64,000 nt of DNA, from assembly GCF_009733845.1 (NCBI RefSeq), contig NZ_WNXZ01000004.1:124001-188000 (forward strand), given 5' to 3'. Below are positions 59,544 to 64,000 of this stretch, in pieces. The position numbers and the translations under genes are program-made. The stretch is from Pseudactinotalea terrae. GTDB lineage: Bacteria > Actinomycetota > Actinomycetes > Actinomycetales > Beutenbergiaceae. A model generated the notes under the pieces. The model saw only the letters and a list, made by a program, of their open reading frames with translations, was not told the DNA's origin and did not search any database. Position 1 is the stretch's first letter; every line of letters starts with the position of its first letter.

Positions 59544-62500
59544 ATGACGATCCAGCGCGCCCGTTCCCGCACCACAGCGTCGACCCGCCGCCCGCGTGGC
59601 GCTGCCGCACTTGCCGCAGCCCTCGGTGCCGGCCTCGTCCTGACCTCGCTCGCACCCGCGAGCGCCGCACCGCCCATCCAGATCCAGACGGAGGCCGAGC
59701 CGGTGCTGACACCGCCTGAGGACATCGCCGCACTGATCACGAGCTCACACCCGCGGCTGATGGTCGATGACCCCGCGCTCATCGGGATCTCCTCCCGGAT
59801 CGCCGCCGACGACCTCACGTCCGATCTCTACGACGACCTGCTGCTGCAGGCCGACGAGTACCTCGACGCACCGCTCGTCGAGTACGAGTTCGGCAACGGC
59901 CGCACGCTGCTGCTGGAGACCCGGGAGGTCCAGACCCGCCTGTACGTGCTGGGGCTGGCCTACCGGCTCTCCGACGTCGAGGCCTACGCCGAGCGCGCCT
60001 ATGCCGAGATGGCATCGGTCGCCGCGTTCCCCGACTGGAACCCTGAGAGCTTCCTGTCGGTGGCCGAGCTGCTGAACGCTTTCGCCGTGGGCTACGACTG
60101 GCTCCACGACTGGATGGATGCCACGCAGCGGTCGGTGGTGCGCGAGGCCATGGTCACCTTCGGCCTCGAGCCGGCGATCGCGCAGCACGAGAACGGCGCC
60201 TCCTGGACGACGGCGACCCACAACTGGAACGTCGTCTGCAACAGCGGGATGATCATGGCCGCGTTGGCCATCGGCGACGAGGAACCCGAGCTCGCCAACG
60301 AGGCGCTGCACCATGCCTTTGACTCCCTGCCCACCGCGCTCGCGGAGTACGGGCCGGACGGCGGCTACCCCGAGGGGATCGTGTACTGGGGGTACGCGAC
60401 CCGGTTCCTGGTCTCGGCGATGTCCTCGCTGGAGACCGCGGTCGGTGACGACTTCGGGATCACCGAGGTGCCGGGCCTGGACCGCACGGTCGACTTCGCG
60501 ATGGCGATGACCGGGCCGACCGGGCTGCAGTTCAACTACGCCGATGCCTCGACGGGCAACCACACCGGGTCGCCTGCGACTCACTGGTTGGCCGATCACT
60601 ACGGTCAGCCGGCGTACGCCTGGTGGGGCGAGGCGGGCGCTGCACAGGCGCCGCGCACGCTGCCGCCGTTGCACCTGATGTGGCAGGGCCTGGTGACTCC
60701 GGTCCCGCCGAATGAGGCGGAGCTGCCGCTGGACCGCGAGTTCGTGGCGACGACGACCTATCTCTCACGCAGCGCGTGGGACAGCCAGACGGCGAACTTC
60801 TTCGGTTTCCGTGCGGGCAACAACGCCGCCAACCACGGCGACCTCGACATGGGCACGTTCGTCATCGACGCCTCCGGGACCCGGTGGGCGATGGACCTCG
60901 GCCCGGAGCACTACAGCCAGCCCGGCTACTGGGAGACCGGCCCTGAGGGGCGGCGCTGGACCTACTACCGCAAGCGCCCGGAGGGTCAGAACACGCTCGT
61001 CATCAACCCGGACGCGACGACGGGCCAGTCCACCAGCGCGACGGGCAGCATCATCGCGACCGGCGGCGGCCCGGACGGCAGCTTCGCCGTGGCCGACCTC
61101 TCGGAGGCGTACGCCTCGCAGGGCGTCACGAGCTGGGAGCGGGGCGTGGCGATGATCGACGGCCGCAGCCGCTTCATCGTGCAGGACGAGCTGACGGCGA
61201 CCTCGCCGGTGGACCCGTGGTGGTTCATGCACACCAACGCGCAGATCGAGGTCGCTGCGGACGGGCAGAGCGCCACGCTCGAGCTCAATGGGCGCACGAT
61301 GCTGGCCCGGCTGCTCGACGCCCCGGCCGGTGCACAGTTCTCGGTCATGGACGCCGTGCCGTTGCCGACCTCACCGAACCCGGACGGGCAGACGGCGAAC
61401 GCCGGGGTGCGCAAGCTCGTCGTCACCGCCGACCCGACGGCGCAGTTCCGGCTCAGCGTGCTCCTCGAGCCGCTCCCGACCGGCGAGGCCGGACCGTTGC
61501 CTACGGTGACCGACCTGGCGGACTGGGACGTCGAGCCCGCAGGTGCCGCCGAGCTGAGCGACCTGCAGGTGGACGGCGAGACGGTCGAGGGCTTCTCACC
61601 AGAGGGCCGCACGTACCTGCTCGACCGACCGGGTGGCGCGGGCCTGCCCGTGGTGAGCGCGACGGCCGCGGCCGGCACGGCGGTCACCATCGACCAGGTC
61701 GATGCGCTGCCGGGCGAGGCCGAGGTGTGCGTCGCGGACGGCGCCGAGGTGTGCGCTGCCGGTTACACGGTGGCGTTCGCCGATCCCTTCGCCGCCGACG
61801 TCGTCGCGAGCGTGGTGGGGACCAACCCGGCAGAACGCGCCACCGACCATGACCTGAGCACCTTCTGGTCGGCGCAGGGCGATGGGCACTGGATCCAGGC
61901 GAACTTCGATGAGCCTCGTACTGTCGACGGCGTCGGGCTGGCCTGGAGTCTCGGTGACCAGCGGGTGTACGACGCCCAGGTGGTGACGTCGCTCGATGGC
62001 GTCACCTGGAGCGCCGCGACCCCGGCGGTGAGCTCGGGCACCACCCTGGAGATCGAACGGCATGACCTCGCACCGGTGCAGGCGCGCTATGTCCGGGTGA
62101 TCGGTTACGGGAACTCCTCGAACGCGTGGAACTCGCTGTCCGAGCTGCGTGTGTACTCCGGCTCGCAGGCATGGCCGGAACCACCTGAGCCGGAGGTGGT
62201 GCTCGAGTCGCTCGAGCTGGGAGCGGAGCACCTGTCGCTCGACCTTCAGGACGTCGCGCAGCTGAGCATCGAGACCGCCTTCAGCGACGGCTCGACGCAG
62301 CCGCTCGATGCGATGGATGTCTCGCTCACCAGCACCGATCCCACGATCGCCGCGGTCACCGAGGACGGCCGCGTGCTGGCTCTGGCCGCCGGCACCGCGT
62401 TGCTGACCGCCCGCTACCGGCACGACGACGGACATCTCGCCTTCGCCCGGCTCACCGTGGAGGTCGTCGATCCGACCATGATGAGGATCCCCGCGTCCCG

Positions 62501-63386
62501 CGACGGCTATGTCCGCGACGGCGAGTGGTCCGATGAGAGCTACGGTCACCTGTCGTCGATGGTCGTCAAGGACGGGCGTGGCGCTGCTGGCTACACGCGC
62601 GAGTCGTACCTCGCCTTCGACCTGACCGACGTCCCGGCCGAGAACCTGGTGTCGGCCAGCCTGCACGTCTGGGCGAACGTGGCCGCCGACCGCTCGATGG
62701 AGATCGCCGTCCATGCCACGGCCACGGACTGGACGGAGGCAGGCCTGACCTGGGACACGCGGCCGACCGTCGAGCCGGATCCGGTTGGCACCTTCGTGGC
62801 TCCGCCGAGCCGGACCGAGCTGGTGGTCGACGTCACCGAGCTGGTCCAGGGGGCCGCCGGAGCCGAGCTGGGGCTCGGGCTGCTGCAGGCAGCCGGGGAT
62901 ACCCAGGCGCACGGCACGAGCGTGGCCAGCCGCGAGGCCGGTGATGACGCGCCGGTGCTCGAGATCGTGCTGAGCGATGTGCCGTGCGAGGTGGAGATCA
63001 CGGGTGCGCGGCCGGGCCCGCTGTCGGTCGGTGCGGGCGAATCGGCGTGTGTCACGGATGCCGATGTCCGAGGACCGGTGTCCGTGGCCGACGGCGGTAC
63101 CCTCGTCGTCTCCGAGTCGGCGCTGACTGGTCCCGTGGCGCTCACCGGCGATGCTCGCGTGGTCGTGACCGATACCACGCTGACCGGTCCGCTGACGAGC
63201 ACGGGCGCGAGCTCAGTGCAGTGGTGGCAAGACGTCGAGATCGCCGGAGCGGTGCACATCGCCGCGGCGAGCGCCGACGTCGTGCTCGCCGACGTCTCGA
63301 TCACCGGGGCGCTGTCCTGCGTCGGCAACGACCGGGCACCGGTCGTGCTCGGCAGCACTGTCGCGAGTGTGACGAGCTGCACGTGA
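59544..63386 (+). CDS. Secreted modular heparinase II/III-like polysaccharide lyase
   Basis: 1280-residue secreted enzyme. A Sec signal peptide (basic start, AAALAAALGAGLVLTSLAPASA) is followed by an alpha-helical toroid domain. TATHNWNVVCNSGMIMAALAI and YGPDGGYPEGIVYWGYA carry conserved Asn/His/Tyr residues of the heparinase II/III group. A beta-sandwich (NNAANHGDLDMGTFVIDASG) follows to about 720. Then come a discoidin-like domain (ERATDHDLSTFWSAQGDGHWIQANF), an Ig-like module (SLELGAEHLSLDLQDVAQLSIETAF), a DNRLRE-type carbohydrate-binding domain (DGYVRDGEWSDESYGH) and a repetitive beta-helix-like tail. AGGAGGA precedes the ATG. Substrate unknown: a uronic-acid polysaccharide. Confidence 0.88.
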   Translation: MTIQRARSRTTASTRRPRGAAALAAALGAGLVLTSLAPASAAPPIQIQTEAEPVLTPPEDIAALITSSHPRLMVDDPALIGISSRIAADDLTSDLYDDLLLQADEYLDAPLVEYEFGNGRTLLLETREVQTRLYVLGLAYRLSDVEAYAERAYAEMASVAAFPDWNPESFLSVAELLNAFAVGYDWLHDWMDATQRSVVREAMVTFGLEPAIAQHENGASWTTATHNWNVVCNSGMIMAALAIGDEEPELANEALHHAFDSLPTALAEYGPDGGYPEGIVYWGYATRFLVSAMSSLETAVGDDFGITEVPGLDRTVDFAMAMTGPTGLQFNYADASTGNHTGSPATHWLADHYGQPAYAWWGEAGAAQAPRTLPPLHLMWQGLVTPVPPNEAELPLDREFVATTTYLSRSAWDSQTANFFGFRAGNNAANHGDLDMGTFVIDASGTRWAMDLGPEHYSQPGYWETGPEGRRWTYYRKRPEGQNTLVINPDATTGQSTSATGSIIATGGGPDGSFAVADLSEAYASQGVTSWERGVAMIDGRSRFIVQDELTATSPVDPWWFMHTNAQIEVAADGQSATLELNGRTMLARLLDAPAGAQFSVMDAVPLPTSPNPDGQTANAGVRKLVVTADPTAQFRLSVLLEPLPTGEAGPLPTVTDLADWDVEPAGAAELSDLQVDGETVEGFSPEGRTYLLDRPGGAGLPVVSATAAAGTAVTIDQVDALPGEAEVCVADGAEVCAAGYTVAFADPFAADVVASVVGTNPAERATDHDLSTFWSAQGDGHWIQANFDEPRTVDGVGLAWSLGDQRVYDAQVVTSLDGVTWSAATPAVSSGTTLEIERHDLAPVQARYVRVIGYGNSSNAWNSLSELRVYSGSQAWPEPPEPEVVLESLELGAEHLSLDLQDVAQLSIETAFSDGSTQPLDAMDVSLTSTDPTIAAVTEDGRVLALAAGTALLTARYRHDDGHLAFARLTVEVVDPTMMRIPASRDGYVRDGEWSDESYGHLSSMVVKDGRGAAGYTRESYLAFDLTDVPAENLVSASLHVWANVAADRSMEIAVHATATDWTEAGLTWDTRPTVEPDPVGTFVAPPSRTELVVDVTELVQGAAGAELGLGLLQAAGDTQAHGTSVASREAGDDAPVLEIVLSDVPCEVEITGARPGPLSVGAGESACVTDADVRGPVSVADGGTLVVSESALTGPVALTGDARVVVTDTTLTGPLTSTGASSVQWWQDVEIAGAVHIAAASADVVLADVSITGALSCVGNDRAPVVLGSTVASVTSCT

Positions 63387-63416
63387 GGATCGCCTGACGT
63401 CCGACGCCTACCGCAC

Positions 63417-63437
63417 CCCGACCGGGTGTCGGTCGGG
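63417..63437. terminator. Bidirectional terminator hairpin
   Basis: CCCGACCG (63417-63424) and CGGTCGGG (63430-63437) with a 5-nt loop, in the 65-bp gap between the convergent lyase and end-of-window genes. Confidence 0.65.
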
Positions 63438-63451
63438 CTCGGGACCGAGGC

Positions 63452-64000
63452 TCACGACCCGATCGGGGTCGTGGTGGCCCGCAGCGCGAACGGTACCCAC
63501 AGCATCGACGGCCGCTCGGCCACCGCGACGACCCACTCGGCGGCGTCGCGGTGGCGGGGCGGCCGTCGGATCGCGAGCGTCAGCTCGTGAGGGCCGGGTG
63601 GCAGGTCGATGTCGACGAACTGCCCCAGCGGGGTGCTGTGCGGAGACGGGAACAGGTACTGGCTTCCCTGTGACCCGAACAGGCACTCGCCGTCGAGCCA
63701 GACCCGGAGGTGCTCGGTGCAGTTGACGACCAGGCGGATGTGCTCGGAGCCGCGACCGTCGAGCGGGTACGTGAGCAGCTGGATCGGGCTCACGAAGTCT
63801 GCTCGCGGCATCCGCACCCAGGTGCCCGGCAGCTCGATCGGCTCGCCCGGCACGCCGAAGTCCGGGAGTGCCGCTCCCTGGGGCGGCAGCCCGGTCAGGT
63901 CACGTCCCTGCCAGGACTCACGGTCGGTGCTGACCCAGGCCCGGGTGACGGCAAGCCCGCGCGGGGCGGAGCGGCTCTCGAGCGCTCCCCGCGTGGGAGG
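63452..64000 (-). CDS. Partial protein of unknown function with C-terminal beta-sandwich (5' end outside window)
   Basis: The minus-strand frame is open from the stop at 63452 to the window edge, so at least 182 residues of C-terminus are present and the start is outside. The sequence TWVRMPRADFVSPIQLLTYPL, RLVVNCTEHLRVWLDGECLFG, VDIDLPPGPHELTLAIRRPPR reads as a jelly-roll domain that binds sugar or closes an enzyme, of the type seen at the C-termini of some actinobacterial glycosidases and ADP-ribosylglycohydrolase-like proteins. I cannot name the catalytic part, which lies outside the window. Confidence 0.6.
   Translation of the reverse strand, partial: PPTRGALESRSAPRGLAVTRAWVSTDRESWQGRDLTGLPPQGAALPDFGVPGEPIELPGTWVRMPRADFVSPIQLLTYPLDGRGSEHIRLVVNCTEHLRVWLDGECLFGSQGSQYLFPSPHSTPLGQFVDIDLPPGPHELTLAIRRPPRHRDAAEWVVAVAERPSMLWVPFALRATTTPIGS

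Noticed and set aside
1-64000. CRISPR arrays, insertion sequences, prophage or integrase genes
   Set aside because: No regularly spaced repeats, transposase, recombinase or phage structural genes were seen on either strand.

Overview
The window is very GC-rich, with G or C at most third codon positions, frequent GTG and TTG starts, TANNNT-type -10 hexamers and twin-arginine lipoproteins. This points to a high-GC Actinomycetota chromosome. The gene content (sugar ABC importers, GH51 enzyme, CE1758/CE1759-like flavoprotein pair, reduced type VII-like locus) suggests a soil or plant-litter Micrococcales (Cellulomonas/Beutenbergia/Ruania-like), but that placement is an inference. I see no rRNA, tRNA, CRISPR array, transposase or prophage.

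Left part (1-20.6 kb). It starts with the end of a peptide/glycoside ABC importer ATPase, then a large alpha/beta hydrolase, a Gfo/Idh/MocA oxidoreductase, an MFS transporter and two luciferase-like oxidoreductases. A TetR-GNAT pair follows, then a 300-bp stretch with its own promoter, a 12-codon ORF and nested hairpins. Next are a three-gene ABC exporter and a variant PRPP synthetase. A ROK-controlled operon (sulfatase, sugar-binding lipoprotein, two permeases, GH51 arabinofuranosidase) looks built to take apart an arabinose-containing, possibly sulfated glycan.

Centre (20.6-41.4 kb). This is the most unusual region: a type VII secretion-like locus. A Hanks kinase with an FN3-like ectodomain converges on an operon encoding a ubiquitin-like/FHA/triple-ATPase FtsK-EccC protein, a propeller-like plus five-FN3 membrane protein, a MoxR ATPase, a DUF58 protein and a transglutaminase-fold protein lacking its catalytic Cys and His. 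The kinase-FN3-AAA-DUF58-transglutaminase set resembles the cluster called PFNA in bifidobacteria. Upstream lie a LuxR-type regulator, two stand-alone WXG100 proteins, two longer proteins with WXG100-like N-termini, a degenerate FHA protein, an HNH endonuclease and a small C-tail-anchored protein. Four of these promoters share one architecture: an imperfect palindrome GGYGGAANNTTCCRCC placed 32-33 bp from a TAGCGT-like -10. No EccB, EccD, EccE or mycosin gene is visible.

Right part (41.4-64 kb). Housekeeping and stress genes: 3-methyladenine glycosylase, nitroreductase, MFS/ArsR pair with a tandem-repeat operator over both starts, MarR-controlled flavin monooxygenase/reductase operon, endonuclease IV, orphan sugar-binding lipoprotein, flavin-binding stress protein, Dps, gamma-glutamyltransferase. 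A LacI-controlled operon then encodes a polysaccharide pyruvyl transferase-like protein, LplB/YtcP-type permeases, a large binding lipoprotein and a 1280-residue secreted heparinase-like lyase with discoidin, Ig-like and DNRLRE modules. The window ends inside an unidentified gene on the minus strand.

Two families of ~70-bp nested palindromes are scattered between genes: one at 24.6, 25.9 and 47.8 kb, the other at 5.7 and 48.8 kb with a probable diverged member at 44.5 kb.
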